Below are positions 1-8,892 of a stretch of DNA of 64,000 nt, one piece after another. Location of the stretch: positions 2,480,001 to 2,544,000 of the forward strand of contig OZ239982.1 in the NCBI GenBank assembly GCA_965197005.1. The letters are read 5' to 3'. Each line of letters begins with the position of its first letter. The stretch's first letter is position 1. The notes beneath the pieces are model-generated. The model did not search any database and had not been told where the DNA came from. It worked only from the letters and a program-made list of their open reading frames with translations. Both the position numbers and the translations under genes were made by a program. This DNA comes from G965197005 sp965197005. Its GTDB lineage: Bacteria > Pseudomonadota > Gammaproteobacteria > Pseudomonadales > Oceanobacteraceae.

Positions 1-811
1 AACGACCTGTAATGTAGTCTTCGGTAAGTGAGTGTTCCGGTGTATGGAACAGTTTGTCTGTTTTATTTACTTCTATTAGTTGCCCTAAATGAAAGTAGGC
101 TGTGCGCTGAGAAACCCGTGCTGCTTGTTGCATGGAGTGGGTGACGATGGCGATGGTGTATTTTTCTCGCAATTCGTCAATCAACTCTTCTATGCGTGCG
201 GTGGCTATGGGGTCTAAAGCAGAGCATGGCTCGTCCATAAGGATAACCTCGGGGTCAACGGCAATGGTTCTGGCAATACATAAACGCTGCTGTTGCCCTC
301 CTGATAGCCCTGTTCCAGGTGCGTCTAGTCGATCTTTGACTTCACGCCATAGTCCTGCTCGTTTTAGGCTTTTTTCAACTATGTCATCAAGCTCGCCTTT
401 GGATTTGGTTAGCCCGTGGATTTTGGGCCCGTAAGCGATGTTGTCGTAAATGGATTTGGGAAAGGGGTTGGGCTTTTGAAAAACCATTCCAACTTGCGCC
501 CTAAGTGGCACAACGTCTACTTTGGGGTGATAAATTTCTTTGCCATCAAGTAAAAATTCGCCTTCTACACGGCAGATGTCGATGGTGTCGTTCATGCGGT
601 TTAAACAGCGCAAGAAGGTGGATTTACCACAGCCTGAGGGTCCAATTAGTGCAATCACTTCTTTTTCGCCAATGTCTAGGCTGACATCAAAGATGGATTG
701 CTTTTCACCATAAAATACGTTGACGTTGCGGGCTTTGATTTTGCCGTTGTCACTAAAGGGTTGACCTACGGTTTGGTGGTTTTCAATGATGCTGAGTTTG
801 TCGTCGTTCAT
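1..811 (-). CDS. pstB: PstB, phosphate ABC transporter ATPase (last residues cut by window edge)
   Basis: This is the cytoplasmic ATPase that powers high-affinity phosphate import through the PstC-PstA channel. My translation of the reverse strand starts MNDDKLS at the ATG at 811-809. It shows a Walker A GPSGCGKST at about residues 57-65, the ABC signature LSGGQQQR, a Walker B ending VILMDEP, and the PstB-typical C-terminal stretch ending DYITGR at the window edge. Related proteins end only a few residues beyond that point, so almost nothing is missing. It lies 22 bp downstream of pstA and is the fourth gene of pstSCAB. phoU commonly follows in this position but would be outside the window. 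The identification is secure. Confidence 0.97.
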   Translation of the reverse strand, partial: MNDDKLSIIENHQTVGQPFSDNGKIKARNVNVFYGEKQSIFDVSLDIGEKEVIALIGPSGCGKSTFLRCLNRMNDTIDICRVEGEFLLDGKEIYHPKVDVVPLRAQVGMVFQKPNPFPKSIYDNIAYGPKIHGLTKSKGELDDIVEKSLKRAGLWREVKDRLDAPGTGLSGGQQQRLCIARTIAVDPEVILMDEPCSALDPIATARIEELIDELREKYTIAIVTHSMQQAARVSQRTAYFHLGQLIEVNKTDKLFHTPEHSLTEDYITGR

Positions 812-833
812 AAGGTTGTCTCTCGGTTAATGG

Positions 834-2117
834 CTACCAACGACGCTCTAGGCGACGTCTTAACATCACGGCAGCGGCGTTCATAAAAATTAAAAAGCTA
901 AGTAGTACAATAATGGCACCTGAGGTTTTTTCGGTAAAGGCACGTTCTGGACTATCTGACCATAGGAAAATTTGTACTGGCAGTACGGTGCTGGGGTCAT
1001 TAATAAAGCTAGGTACGTCTACAACAAAGGCTATCATACCTATCATTAATAAAGGGGCGGTTTCGCCTAGGGCTTGCGCCATGCCAATAATAGAGCCTGT
1101 GAGCATACCGGGCATGGCAAGCGGCAACACATGATGAAAGACCATTTGTACTTTGGAGGCACCAACGCCATAGGCGGCTTCACGTATGGAGGGCGGTACG
1201 GATTTAATGGCGGCTCTGGCGGCAATAATGATGGTGGGTAAGGTCATTAGGGTTAAGACTAGCCCTCCAATTAATGGGGTGGAGCGGGGTACGCCAAAAA
1301 TATTGATGAAGATGGCTAGACCTAATAGTCCAAAGATGATGGAGGGTACGGCTGCTAGGTTGTTGATGTTAATTTCAACAATTTCGGTAATGCGATTTTT
1401 GGGTGCAAACTCTTCTAAATAAACGGCAGCGGCAATGCCAATGGGAAATGAGAGTAAAAAGGTGACCAGTAAAGTCAGTAAGCTGCCTACAATAGCGCCT
1501 TTTATACCTGCTAGTTCTGGCTCTCTGGAGTCTCCTTGAGTAAAGAAGTCGCTATTGAAAATGCTGTGAAGTTGCCCTGTTTGGCGTAGTTTTTGTGCTA
1601 TAAGTACGGCTTTTTCTTTTAGCACTCGTTGTTGTTTGTTGGTTTGCAAGTATTTAAACCATTGGTCTACGTCGGTGTCGGCAATTAGGTTTAAAGTGAC
1701 GGTTTTGCCTAAACTTTTGGGGTTGGCAAGCAGGTAATCTCGTAATTGCCATTCGGCTCCTACGCTATATAGGCTATATACAATTTTGCTTTCAGCTCGA
1801 TTGCTGGTGCTAAAGTTGTGCCTGAGGTTTTTTTTAAGCAGGCCTAAAAAGTTGGCTTCTCTTAGTTCGTCTGCACTGGGGTTGCTGTTTAGCCCTAAGT
1901 AGTCGTTGTCAAAATGTATTTGTGTGCTGATTACGGTTTGGCTAAAAGTGGGCAAGCCTTTGTAAAGTATGTCTGTAAATAAGACGATTAGGGCAAGCAC
2001 GCCAAAACAAATGGAGGCGACGCCGTACAGTTGAAAACGTGTTTCTGCAGCACGCCGCTTTTTCATGCTTTGTTGTACTTTTTCTATGGTGCTTAGTTGG
2101 GTCTTGGTATCAGTCAT
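834..2117 (-). CDS. pstA: PstA, phosphate ABC transporter permease (long form)
   Basis: PstA is one of the two inner-membrane permease subunits of the Pst phosphate importer. The C-terminal half has the binding-protein-dependent permease fold. Its cytoplasmic EAA-type loop reads REAAYGVGASKVQMVFHHVLP. The protein is about 427 aa, clearly longer than the roughly 300 aa of the enteric protein, because a soluble stretch of about 150 residues sits between the first membrane helix and the permease core; this long form occurs in other gammaproteobacteria. I chose the ATG at 2117 over the TTG at 2141 because GAGAG stands 5 bases before it. It overlaps the end of pstC by 8 bp, implying translational coupling. 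Confidence 0.95.
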   Translation of the reverse strand: MTDTKTQLSTIEKVQQSMKKRRAAETRFQLYGVASICFGVLALIVLFTDILYKGLPTFSQTVISTQIHFDNDYLGLNSNPSADELREANFLGLLKKNLRHNFSTSNRAESKIVYSLYSVGAEWQLRDYLLANPKSLGKTVTLNLIADTDVDQWFKYLQTNKQQRVLKEKAVLIAQKLRQTGQLHSIFNSDFFTQGDSREPELAGIKGAIVGSLLTLLVTFLLSFPIGIAAAVYLEEFAPKNRITEIVEININNLAAVPSIIFGLLGLAIFINIFGVPRSTPLIGGLVLTLMTLPTIIIAARAAIKSVPPSIREAAYGVGASKVQMVFHHVLPLAMPGMLTGSIIGMAQALGETAPLLMIGMIAFVVDVPSFINDPSTVLPVQIFLWSDSPERAFTEKTSGAIIVLLSFLIFMNAAAVMLRRRLERRW

Positions 2118-3486
2118 ATTGCTCTCGATATTTTTGGACAATTTTTAAGGCGAAGAAGTTAAGTCCTAGGGTAACAAGAAATAACACCAAGCCTAGGGCA
2201 AAGGCGGCTAGGGTTTTGGCGGAATCGAACTCTTGGTCTCCTGTTAGTAGGGTGACGATTTGTACGGTAACAGTGGTTACGCTATCTAGTGGGTTGGCTG
2301 TGAGGTTGGCCGCCAGTCCTGCTGCCATGGCAACAATCATGGTTTCACCTATAGCACGCGAGACGGCAAGCATAATTGCACCAACAATACCGGGTAGTGC
2401 TGCTGGGATAATAACTTGTTTGATGGTTTCGTTTTTGGTCGCTCCCAGTCCATAGCTGCCATCACGCATGGCTTGGGGAACGGAGTTGATGACATCATCA
2501 GATAGGGAGGAAACAAATGGAATAATCATAATCCCCATGACCAATCCTGCGGCTAAGGCACTTTGTGATGAAATATCTAAAGATAGCCAGTCCACACCTT
2601 TCTCTCGAATAAAAGGGGCAACAGTTAAGGCGGCAAAAAAACCATAAACCACGGTGGGAATACCCGCTAGCACTTCTAAAGCAGGTTTGGCAAAGCTGCG
2701 TACTTTGGAGGTGGCGTATTCAGATAAGTAAATGGCAGACATCAGACCAACAGGAACGGAAACTAACATGGCGATAAGTGAAATCAGTAAGGTGCCTGTA
2801 AATAGCGGAATTGCACCAAAACTACCCGAAGAGCCTGCTTGGTCTTCACGAATGGCTATTTGTGGTGACCATGAAGTACCGAATAAAAAGTCAATGACGT
2901 TTACTTGTTTAAAGAAGGCTATCGATTCGTAAAGCACGCTTGCTAAAATGCCTAAGGTGGTTAGTACGGCTATGGCGGAGCTGGAAAACAGTAAAATGAC
3001 GATAATGCGCTCTACTTCTGTTCTTGCTCGTAAGTTGGGTTTAATGCGGATTAAAATGGTGGCAAAGCCAAGTAAAAATAACGCCAGTACCACGCCAAAG
3101 CGTAAAATTTGTGTGCGTGATTGTAAGCCTTGTAGATGTTCTATAGCGGGCTTGAGTTCATCATCTGTTGCCATTGATGGGTTGTTAAGTAGGTTGTACA
3201 CTTTGGATATGGTTAGATTGATGGTTTGTGTCGAACCTTGCTGTATGTGCGCTGGCAGTTGCGCCTCTAGTAGTGTATTGGTAACAGGGGTTTCTAATAT
3301 CGCCCATAATAATAGGGCTAATAAGGCAGGGACACTTACCCATAGTGCGGTTAAACTACCATAGTGTGAGGGCAGTGAGTGTAATTCTGCATTGGATTTA
3401 ACTTGTGATTTGGCGCGATATTGACCAATAAAATAGGCAATAATTAAACCAACTACGATGATAAAAATAAGACTGTTGTAGCTCAT
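2110..3486 (-). CDS. pstC: PstC, phosphate ABC transporter permease (long form)
   Basis: PstC is the partner permease of PstA in the inner-membrane phosphate channel. The permease core holds the EAA-like loop RDGSYGLGATKNETIKQVIIPAALPG and the conserved segment SRAIGETMIVAMAAG. At about 458 aa it is longer than enteric PstC (about 320 aa). The extra length is an N-terminal helix plus a periplasmic segment before the core, matching the long PstA beside it. An in-frame TTG at 3522 would add 12 residues, but the ATG at 3486 (MSYNSLIF) is the more likely start even though its Shine-Dalgarno is weak. It lies third from the Pho box, after pstS and an intercistronic hairpin, and overlaps pstA. Confidence 0.93.
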   Translation of the reverse strand: MSYNSLIFIIVVGLIIAYFIGQYRAKSQVKSNAELHSLPSHYGSLTALWVSVPALLALLLWAILETPVTNTLLEAQLPAHIQQGSTQTINLTISKVYNLLNNPSMATDDELKPAIEHLQGLQSRTQILRFGVVLALFLLGFATILIRIKPNLRARTEVERIIVILLFSSSAIAVLTTLGILASVLYESIAFFKQVNVIDFLFGTSWSPQIAIREDQAGSSGSFGAIPLFTGTLLISLIAMLVSVPVGLMSAIYLSEYATSKVRSFAKPALEVLAGIPTVVYGFFAALTVAPFIREKGVDWLSLDISSQSALAAGLVMGIMIIPFVSSLSDDVINSVPQAMRDGSYGLGATKNETIKQVIIPAALPGIVGAIMLAVSRAIGETMIVAMAAGLAANLTANPLDSVTTVTVQIVTLLTGDQEFDSAKTLAAFALGLVLFLVTLGLNFFALKIVQKYREQYD

Positions 3487-3515
3487 GGTGTCACTTCGTA
3501 TTAAATAAATAACAG

Positions 3516-3576
3516 CACTCAATTGGTTGAGTGTATGAGGTTGAATAAACAGGCAAGTCCGTTTGCTGTTTATTCA
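3516..3576 (-). other. intercistronic hairpins between pstS and pstC
   Basis: Two dyads lie in the 120-bp gap after pstS. One is TGAATAAACAG (3542-3552) pairing with CTGTTTATTCA (3566-3576). The other is CACTCAA-TTGG-TTGAGTG at 3516-3533, close to the pstC start. Neither is followed by a U-tract in the direction of transcription, so I read them as message-stabilising or attenuating structures rather than full terminators. Binding protein is normally made in excess over permease, which fits a partial stop here; that role is inference. Confidence 0.5.
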
Positions 3577-3608
3577 GGGTACTTCCTTGTATTAAGTTAA
3601 TCCATCAT

Positions 3609-4643
3609 TTAAAGCGTTTCTAGCTTTTTAACACGCTTAGAGATTTTCTTAAACTCTTGGGTAGACATTGGAATCATGCCTTTATCTACTAGGTAGCCAT
3701 CTTCGCCTATGGCTTTTTCTGAAATAAATTCTGCTAGGTATTGTTTGATACCAGGAATAACGCCAATATGCGCTTTTTTAACGTAGAAGTATAAAGAGCG
3801 GCTTACTGGATAGTCTCCTGATGAGATGGCTTCAAAGGTGGGTTTTTTACCTTCGATAATAGAGCCTTGTACTTTGTCTTGGTTTTGCTCTAAAAAGCTG
3901 TAACCAAAAATACCAAAGGCGTTAGGGTTGGCGTTAAGTTTTTGTACGATTAGGTTATCGTTCTCGCCAGCTTCTACGTACGCACCGTCTTCACGCACAC
4001 CGTGACAAACGGCTTTGTATTTCTTTTTGTTTTGCTTCTTCATCGCTTTGATAAAGCCAAACTTCTTACAGCCGCCTTCCATTGCTAATTCGGCAAAGGC
4101 ATCACGAGTACCTGATGTAGGTGGAGGACCTAGCACTTCAATTTTATAGTTAGGCAAAGCAGGGTTAACGTCTTTCCAAGTTTTGTAGGGGTTATCAACT
4201 AGCGTTTTAGAACCATTTGGGTTAGGCACTTTTTTTGCCAAGGCTAAGAAGATGTCTTTGCGTGAAATTTTCATGGCTTTTGCTTTAGTAGAGTTTGCTA
4301 AAACAATACCATCATAGCCAATCATCACTTCTACAATGTCTTTTACGCCATTTTTAGCGCAACGCTTAATTTCAGATTTTTTAATGGCTCGTGAGGCATT
4401 GGTAATGTCTGGGGTTTTTTCTCCTAAACCCTCACAAAATAATTTTAAACCACCACCTGAACCTGTTGATTCGATTTTTGGCGTACGGTATTTGCTGGCT
4501 TTACCAAAACGCTCGGCAACGACTGTGGCAAATGGATATACGGTTGATGAACCAACAATGCTAATGTAGTCACGGCTGGCTTGGGCATTTAAGCTGACCG
4601 CAGAAGCAGCTAGTGCTGCAGATAGTACAAGAACTTTTTTCAT
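3609..4643 (-). CDS. pstS: PstS, periplasmic phosphate-binding protein
   Basis: PstS is the periplasmic receptor that captures phosphate and delivers it to PstC/PstA. The start MKKVLVLSAALAASAVSLNA is a clear Sec signal peptide ending at about residue 22. The mature part has phosphate-loop motifs of the family: GSSTVYPF near the mature N terminus, STGSGGGLK, and TSGTRDAF in the second lobe. The length of 344 aa is normal for this PstS subgroup. AGGAAG precedes the ATG at good spacing. It is the first gene after the Pho box and heads pstSCAB, so it should be induced through PhoB on phosphate limitation. Confidence 0.96.
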   Translation of the reverse strand: MKKVLVLSAALAASAVSLNAQASRDYISIVGSSTVYPFATVVAERFGKASKYRTPKIESTGSGGGLKLFCEGLGEKTPDITNASRAIKKSEIKRCAKNGVKDIVEVMIGYDGIVLANSTKAKAMKISRKDIFLALAKKVPNPNGSKTLVDNPYKTWKDVNPALPNYKIEVLGPPPTSGTRDAFAELAMEGGCKKFGFIKAMKKQNKKKYKAVCHGVREDGAYVEAGENDNLIVQKLNANPNAFGIFGYSFLEQNQDKVQGSIIEGKKPTFEAISSGDYPVSRSLYFYVKKAHIGVIPGIKQYLAEFISEKAIGEDGYLVDKGMIPMSTQEFKKISKRVKKLETL

Positions 4644-4720
4644 AATGACTTCCTTTGGTTAATTTAATGCTGGCAGAATAAATGCTTCTGCTTTGAGCGC
4701 CGCTATGGTGCATGATGAAT

Positions 4721-4738
4721 GTTACAGCTCAATGACAA
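4721..4738 (-). promoter_or_regulatory. Pho box upstream of pstS
   Basis: Read on the minus strand the site is TTGTCAT-TGAG-CTGTAAC. The PhoB consensus is two direct CTGTCAT/C heptamers separated by 4 bases; each half here differs from it at one position and the spacing is exact. It lies about 78 bp upstream of the pstS ATG, a usual distance. A Pho box replaces the -35 element, so a weak -10 about 11 bases downstream is expected; I see only a poor match there (CATAGC). Confidence 0.8.
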
Positions 4739-4760
4739 ACTTGGTGTTATTTTTTTAATT

Positions 4761-5429
4761 TTATTGCTTGTTTAGCAAATAGCTAATATTTTCAATAGGT
4801 TGGGCAATATCTTTAAGCATGTCTGGGAGTGGATTTGGGTGGGCTAGCTGGCTATCTGGACGGGTAATGTAATATAAATGGCGAACCCCAAAGCAATGCG
4901 CTCTGTGTAACACATGGGCGTTGTCATCAATAAAGTGCGTGTTGTCTAAATTAAGGGGGAGTTGCTGATTAAGACGTTGCCAAAATTCGGGCTGTTCTTT
5001 ACAGGCATTAAGGCTATGCGCACTAATTATGGCATCTACTAAGGTGCTAATTTGGGTTTGCTGGTCTTTTAATGTCACACTATCTGGGTGCGCATTGGTA
5101 ATAATAATTAGCCTTTGGTACTGTTGTTTCAATGTTTGTAGGCTAACTTTAACGCTGGGCAGAAATTGAATTTTTTCTTTATGCTGTGCTTTGAGCTGAA
5201 TAATATCTAGCCCTGTTAAATCACTCCAGTAATCGGTACAGTACCAGTTTAGGGAATTTTGTAGGCGGCTAAAATAAGGAGTGAGTTTATGTATGGCTTG
5301 CGCTTGAGTAATTTGCTGTTTTTGAGCATAGGCAGCAGGTACTGCTTGCAACCAAAAATGGTTGTCAAAATGTAAATCAAGCAAAGTGCCGTCCATGTCT
5401 AATAATAAAGTCTGTTGTTGATGGGGCAT
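4761..5429 (-). CDS. yrfG: GMP/IMP 5'-nucleotidase, HAD family (YrfG-like)
   Basis: This is a haloacid-dehalogenase-superfamily phosphatase resembling YrfG, which dephosphorylates purine mononucleotides. HAD motif I is LLLDMDGTLLDL at about residues 8-19, with the nucleophile and acid/base aspartates as DxD. Motif II is the IITNAH segment and motif IV is THFIDDNAHVL. The cap-region sequence NWYCTDYWSDLTGLDI matches the YrfG subgroup. Its divergent neighbour at 68 bp is nudE, and yrfG and nudE also sit close together in enteric genomes, which supports the assignment. The start has only a weak Shine-Dalgarno. Confidence 0.85.
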   Translation of the reverse strand: MPHQQQTLLLDMDGTLLDLHFDNHFWLQAVPAAYAQKQQITQAQAIHKLTPYFSRLQNSLNWYCTDYWSDLTGLDIIQLKAQHKEKIQFLPSVKVSLQTLKQQYQRLIIITNAHPDSVTLKDQQTQISTLVDAIISAHSLNACKEQPEFWQRLNQQLPLNLDNTHFIDDNAHVLHRAHCFGVRHLYYITRPDSQLAHPNPLPDMLKDIAQPIENISYLLNKQ

Positions 5430-5497
5430 ATTTTTTCAATAATGGTTATAAATCTAATGATGAGTGTTATGCTTAGAGCTTAATTAAGGAGTGTACT

Positions 5498-6061
5498 ATG
5501 CACAAAAAACCTGAAGTATTAAAGCAAGAAATTGTTGCCCAAAGTAAATTATTTAAAGTTGAGCGGTTTGATTTGCGTTTTTCTAACGGCGTTGAGCGTA
5601 CTTATGAGCGGCTTGTCCCCGGTGGACGTGGTGCGGTTATGCTAGTTCCAATTACCGATAATGGAGAGGTTTTATTAATCCGTGAATACGCAGGGGGCAT
5701 TGATGATTACACTCTTACTTTACCCAAAGGCGCATTAGATGCAGGGGAAAGTGTGCGTGAGGCTGCCTTGCGTGAAATGCAAGAGGAGGTTGGTTTTGGA
5801 GGAAATGAGTTTGTCTTGCTTAAACGCCTGAGCTTGTCGCCCAATTATATGAGTGGCGGTATTCATACGGTGCTGGTGCGTGGTTTGTATGAGTCGGTAT
5901 TAGAAGGCGATGAACCAGAACCCCTAGAGGTGGTTAAGTGGCCGTTAACTAACATTGATGAACTACTTACCCAGCCTGATTTTACCGAAGGACGTGCGAT
6001 TGCTGCGCTCGCCTTAACACAGTTATTTTTAGCTGGACGCTTTACAGGGCAAACCCTATAA
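5498..6061 (+). CDS. nudE: NudE, ADP compounds hydrolase (Nudix)
   Basis: NudE is a Nudix hydrolase that cleaves ADP-ribose, Ap3A, NADH and related ADP-containing compounds. The Nudix box runs from GALDAGESVREAALRE to MQEEVGFGG, with the metal-binding REXXEE core present. The segment SPNYMSGGIHTVLVRGLY and the length of 187 aa match NudE rather than the MutT or RppH subfamilies. A near-perfect Shine-Dalgarno AAGGAG lies 6 bases before the ATG. It stands divergent from yrfG and 3 bp ahead of the EamA transporter, so those two may be cotranscribed. Confidence 0.92.
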   Translation: MHKKPEVLKQEIVAQSKLFKVERFDLRFSNGVERTYERLVPGGRGAVMLVPITDNGEVLLIREYAGGIDDYTLTLPKGALDAGESVREAALREMQEEVGFGGNEFVLLKRLSLSPNYMSGGIHTVLVRGLYESVLEGDEPEPLEVVKWPLTNIDELLTQPDFTEGRAIAALALTQLFLAGRFTGQTL

Positions 6062-6064
6062 AAT

Positions 6065-6952
6065 ATGTCCGATTCTTTACGCAAAGGTGCTTTGTTATTG
6101 CTATTGGGCGAAGCCTTACTCGCCATTATGGGGGCAATGATTAAGCACCTATCCGATAGCTTAACTACTGAACAAATCGTTTTCTTTCGTAATCTGGCAG
6201 GCTTACTGGTTTTATTGCCTATTTTATGGCATGCAGGTGGCGGGCTAAGCCAATTTAAAACCCAAGTTCTAAAATGGCATATTGTGCGCTCGCTAGTAGG
6301 GCTAACAGCGATGTATTGCTATTTTTTTGTACTTGGGCGTATGCCTTTGGCAGAGGCGTTTTTGGTTAAATTAACCAGTCCTTTTTTTATGCCTTTTATT
6401 GCTTGGTGGTGGCTTAAAGAACCAACAGGTGGGCGGGCATTGTATTCCATTGCTATTGGCTTTATCGGCGTTTTGTTCATTTTAAAACCCAATGCTCAAG
6501 AGGGCTTGCAAATGGCGGCATTAGTTGGGCTATTAGGTGCTGTGCTGGCGGCGGTGGCTAAGGTGAGCATTCGCAAAATGGCCGCTACAGAAAATAAAAA
6601 TACCGTTGTCTTTTATTTTGCTGCTATTGCCTCTTGCGTATCTGCACCTATGGCAATATTAAACTGGCAGCCCATTCCTACCCATGCTTGGTTGTGGTTG
6701 GCATTGGTAGGGTTGGTTGCTACTTTAGGACAGTTGGCATTAACACGTGCTTACCAGCTAGCACCAACAGGTAAAATTGGTGTGTATGTGTATAGTGCGG
6801 TGGTATATGGGGCATTAATGGGGTGGTGGTTCTGGCAAGAGGCATTAAGCCTAAGTACGGTGGTCGGGGCAATATTAATTATTAGTGCTGGGGTGTTAAA
6901 TTTGCAGAGCAAAAAAATAATAATACAAAAAAGTAAACACCAACAAAATTAA
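6065..6952 (+). CDS. DMT superfamily (EamA) transporter
   Basis: This is an inner-membrane permease of the drug/metabolite transporter superfamily. Two EamA repeats can be seen, giving about ten helices in 295 aa. The first starts LLLGEALLAIMGAMIKHLSD and includes the typical VFFRNLAGL. The second starts LLGAVLAAVAKVSIRKM and ends with the family's ALMGWWFWQEALS and AILIISAGVLNL. The substrate cannot be told from sequence. The start lies 3 bp after the nudE stop. It converges on hemL with 44 bp between them. Confidence 0.85.
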   Translation: MSDSLRKGALLLLLGEALLAIMGAMIKHLSDSLTTEQIVFFRNLAGLLVLLPILWHAGGGLSQFKTQVLKWHIVRSLVGLTAMYCYFFVLGRMPLAEAFLVKLTSPFFMPFIAWWWLKEPTGGRALYSIAIGFIGVLFILKPNAQEGLQMAALVGLLGAVLAAVAKVSIRKMAATENKNTVVFYFAAIASCVSAPMAILNWQPIPTHAWLWLALVGLVATLGQLALTRAYQLAPTGKIGVYVYSAVVYGALMGWWFWQEALSLSTVVGAILIISAGVLNLQSKKIIIQKSKHQQN

Positions 6953-6996
6953 AGAGGCTGTCTTTATTTTGCTGGGTTAGAAGCTGCTAGTAGATA

Positions 6997-8304
6997 TTAG
7001 CTTCCTTGGGCTATATCGGTAAGCACTTTTTGCATGGCGCAAATACTGTAATTGATATCTTCTTGAGTATGTGCCTTAGACATAAAACCCGCTTCAAATG
7101 CCGAAGGCGCAAGATAAACGCCCTGTGCTAACATGGCATGAAAAAAGCGTGCAAATAATGCGGTATCACACTGATTAACTACCTGAGAATACTGCGTAAT
7201 CTGAGTTTGTTCACTAAAAAACAAACCAAACATAGAGCCTGCTTGGTTGGTGGTTACGCTGATGCCAGCTTGTTGAGCTGCTTGTTTAAAACCATCTGTA
7301 AGCTGGTTCACTTTTTGCTCAAGACGTGGGTAAAAATCGTCCTCTTCAATGGCATTTAGCATGGCCAAACCTGCGGACATTGCCAACGGATTACCTGATA
7401 AAGTGCCTGCTTGATACACCGGTCCAAGCGGTGCAAGGCATTGCATAATGGCTTGTTTTCCACCAAATGCACCAACGGGCAACCCCCCACCTATGACCTT
7501 ACCTAAACAGGTTAAATCGGGCGTAATGCCATACCAAGCCTGTGCGCCACCTAATGCCACACGAAAACCTGACATCACTTCATCAAAAATCAGCACCACC
7601 TGATATTCATCACATAAGCGGCGTAATCTTTGTAAAAATTCAGGCTTTGCTGGAATGCAGTTCATATTACCTGCCACAGGCTCAATAATGACACAAGCAA
7701 GCTGTTCGCCTGTTTGTGCAAAGCAGGTTTCAAGCTGTTCTAGGTCGTTATAGCTTAGTGTGAGGGTATGCTCCGTAACCACTTGCGGAATGCCTGGAGA
7801 CGAAGGCGTACCTAAGGTTAATGCACCTGAGCCTGCTTTGACCAACAAAGCGTCCACATGCCCATGATAGCAACCCTCAAATTTAAGAATTTTATCACGT
7901 CCTGTAAACCCCCTAGCTAAGCGAATGGCGCTCATGGTGGCTTCAGTTCCAGAGTTGACCATACGCACCATATCCATAGAGGGTATCAGTTTGCAAACTT
8001 TATTTGCCATATCTGTTTCAATGGCTGTCGGTGCGCCAAAGCTCAAGCCTTTGTGCATACGTTCGGTGACGGCGGCTAAAATTTCAGGCGCACTATGCCC
8101 TAAAATCATCGGTCCCCATGAGCCCACAAAATCCACATAGCGGTTGCCATCTGCATCATATAAGTAGGCACCTTTGGCGGAGTCGATAAAAATAGGGCTG
8201 CCGCCTACACCTTTAAATGCTCGCACAGGAGAATTAACGCCTCCTGGAATATGTTGTTGTGCTTGTGCAAAAAGTTGGGCGGAATGGGTTGTTTGGTAGG
8301 ACAT
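6997..8304 (-). CDS. hemL: glutamate-1-semialdehyde 2,1-aminomutase
   Basis: HemL is a PLP enzyme that converts glutamate-1-semialdehyde to 5-aminolevulinate, the committed precursor of haem in the C5 pathway. N-terminal PGGVNSPVRAF and the DGNRYVDFVGSWGPMILGH segment are diagnostic. NSGTEATMSAIRLARG binds the cofactor phosphate, and the Schiff-base lysine lies in LGKVIGGGLPVGAFGG at about residue 267. The length of 435 aa is normal. It follows hemJ by 16 bp on the same strand, so two haem-pathway genes are probably coexpressed. Confidence 0.97.
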   Translation of the reverse strand: MSYQTTHSAQLFAQAQQHIPGGVNSPVRAFKGVGGSPIFIDSAKGAYLYDADGNRYVDFVGSWGPMILGHSAPEILAAVTERMHKGLSFGAPTAIETDMANKVCKLIPSMDMVRMVNSGTEATMSAIRLARGFTGRDKILKFEGCYHGHVDALLVKAGSGALTLGTPSSPGIPQVVTEHTLTLSYNDLEQLETCFAQTGEQLACVIIEPVAGNMNCIPAKPEFLQRLRRLCDEYQVVLIFDEVMSGFRVALGGAQAWYGITPDLTCLGKVIGGGLPVGAFGGKQAIMQCLAPLGPVYQAGTLSGNPLAMSAGLAMLNAIEEDDFYPRLEQKVNQLTDGFKQAAQQAGISVTTNQAGSMFGLFFSEQTQITQYSQVVNQCDTALFARFFHAMLAQGVYLAPSAFEAGFMSKAHTQEDINYSICAMQKVLTDIAQGS

Positions 8305-8320
8305 GCTGTTCTCTTTTAAG

Positions 8321-8743
8321 TTAAAACGGTTTTACAACAACTAAAATAACCACTGGTATAAGAATAAATACGGGAATTTCATTAAACCAACGATAAAATA
8401 CATGGGTGTGGGGGTTTTTATCCTGTTTAAATAATTTAATCAAGTGCCCACAATAAAGATGATAAATAATTAGAGCTAAAATAAATGCCAATTTTATTTG
8501 CAACCATAGTGCATTAATATAATATCCCCAAGAATAGCTTAATAGCCAAATGCCTAAGCCTATCACTGCCAGCATAGAGGGCCACATAATACCCCGATAC
8601 AGTTTGCGCTCCATAACTTTAAAGCGTTCGCTAGAGGCAATATCATCACAACTGGCATGATACACAAACAAACGAGGCAAATAAAAAATGCCCGAAAACC
8701 AAGTAACCACGGCAATAATATGAAAGGCTTTTACCCACAGCAT
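8321..8743 (-). CDS. hemJ: HemJ, protoporphyrinogen IX oxidase (membrane type)
   Basis: HemJ is the membrane-bound protoporphyrinogen oxidase used by many gammaproteobacteria in place of HemY or HemG. The start LWVKAFHIIAVVTWFSGIFYLPRLFVYH is the strongly conserved family signature with the functional histidines. Four hydrophobic helices fill the 140 aa. MWPSMLAVIGLGIWLL and WLQIKLAFILALIIYHLYCG also match the family. The hemJ-hemL arrangement supports a haem role. Confidence 0.9.
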   Translation of the reverse strand: MLWVKAFHIIAVVTWFSGIFYLPRLFVYHASCDDIASSERFKVMERKLYRGIMWPSMLAVIGLGIWLLSYSWGYYINALWLQIKLAFILALIIYHLYCGHLIKLFKQDKNPHTHVFYRWFNEIPVFILIPVVILVVVKPF

Positions 8744-8841
8744 CGGTATTCTCTGTTGTCTTATGTTATACGCTTAGTGTGCATTTTGGCACTTTTTTTG
8801 CGGTTTGTGCAAAACCTTAATGCGAAGTTGATATAAAACAA

Positions 8842-8871
8842 AAAGACCTTTGCTCTAAAGCAAAGGTCTTT
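8842..8871 (-). terminator. rho-independent terminator after maeB
   Basis: A perfect 12-bp stem AAAGACCTTTGC / GCAAAGGTCTTT with a 6-nt loop lies 22 bp past the malic enzyme stop. On the minus strand it is followed by a T-rich run (TTGTTTTAT), and it separates maeB from hemJ, which is transcribed the same way. Confidence 0.8.
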
Positions 8872-8892
8872 GTTTATGCGGCTAATGTCGCA

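Noticed and set aside
2110..2141. A 32-bp overlap of pstC and pstA as a sign of frameshift or fusion
   Set aside because: The long overlap comes from a TTG start with no ribosome site. With the ATG at 2117 the overlap is an ordinary 8 bp, and both proteins are complete.
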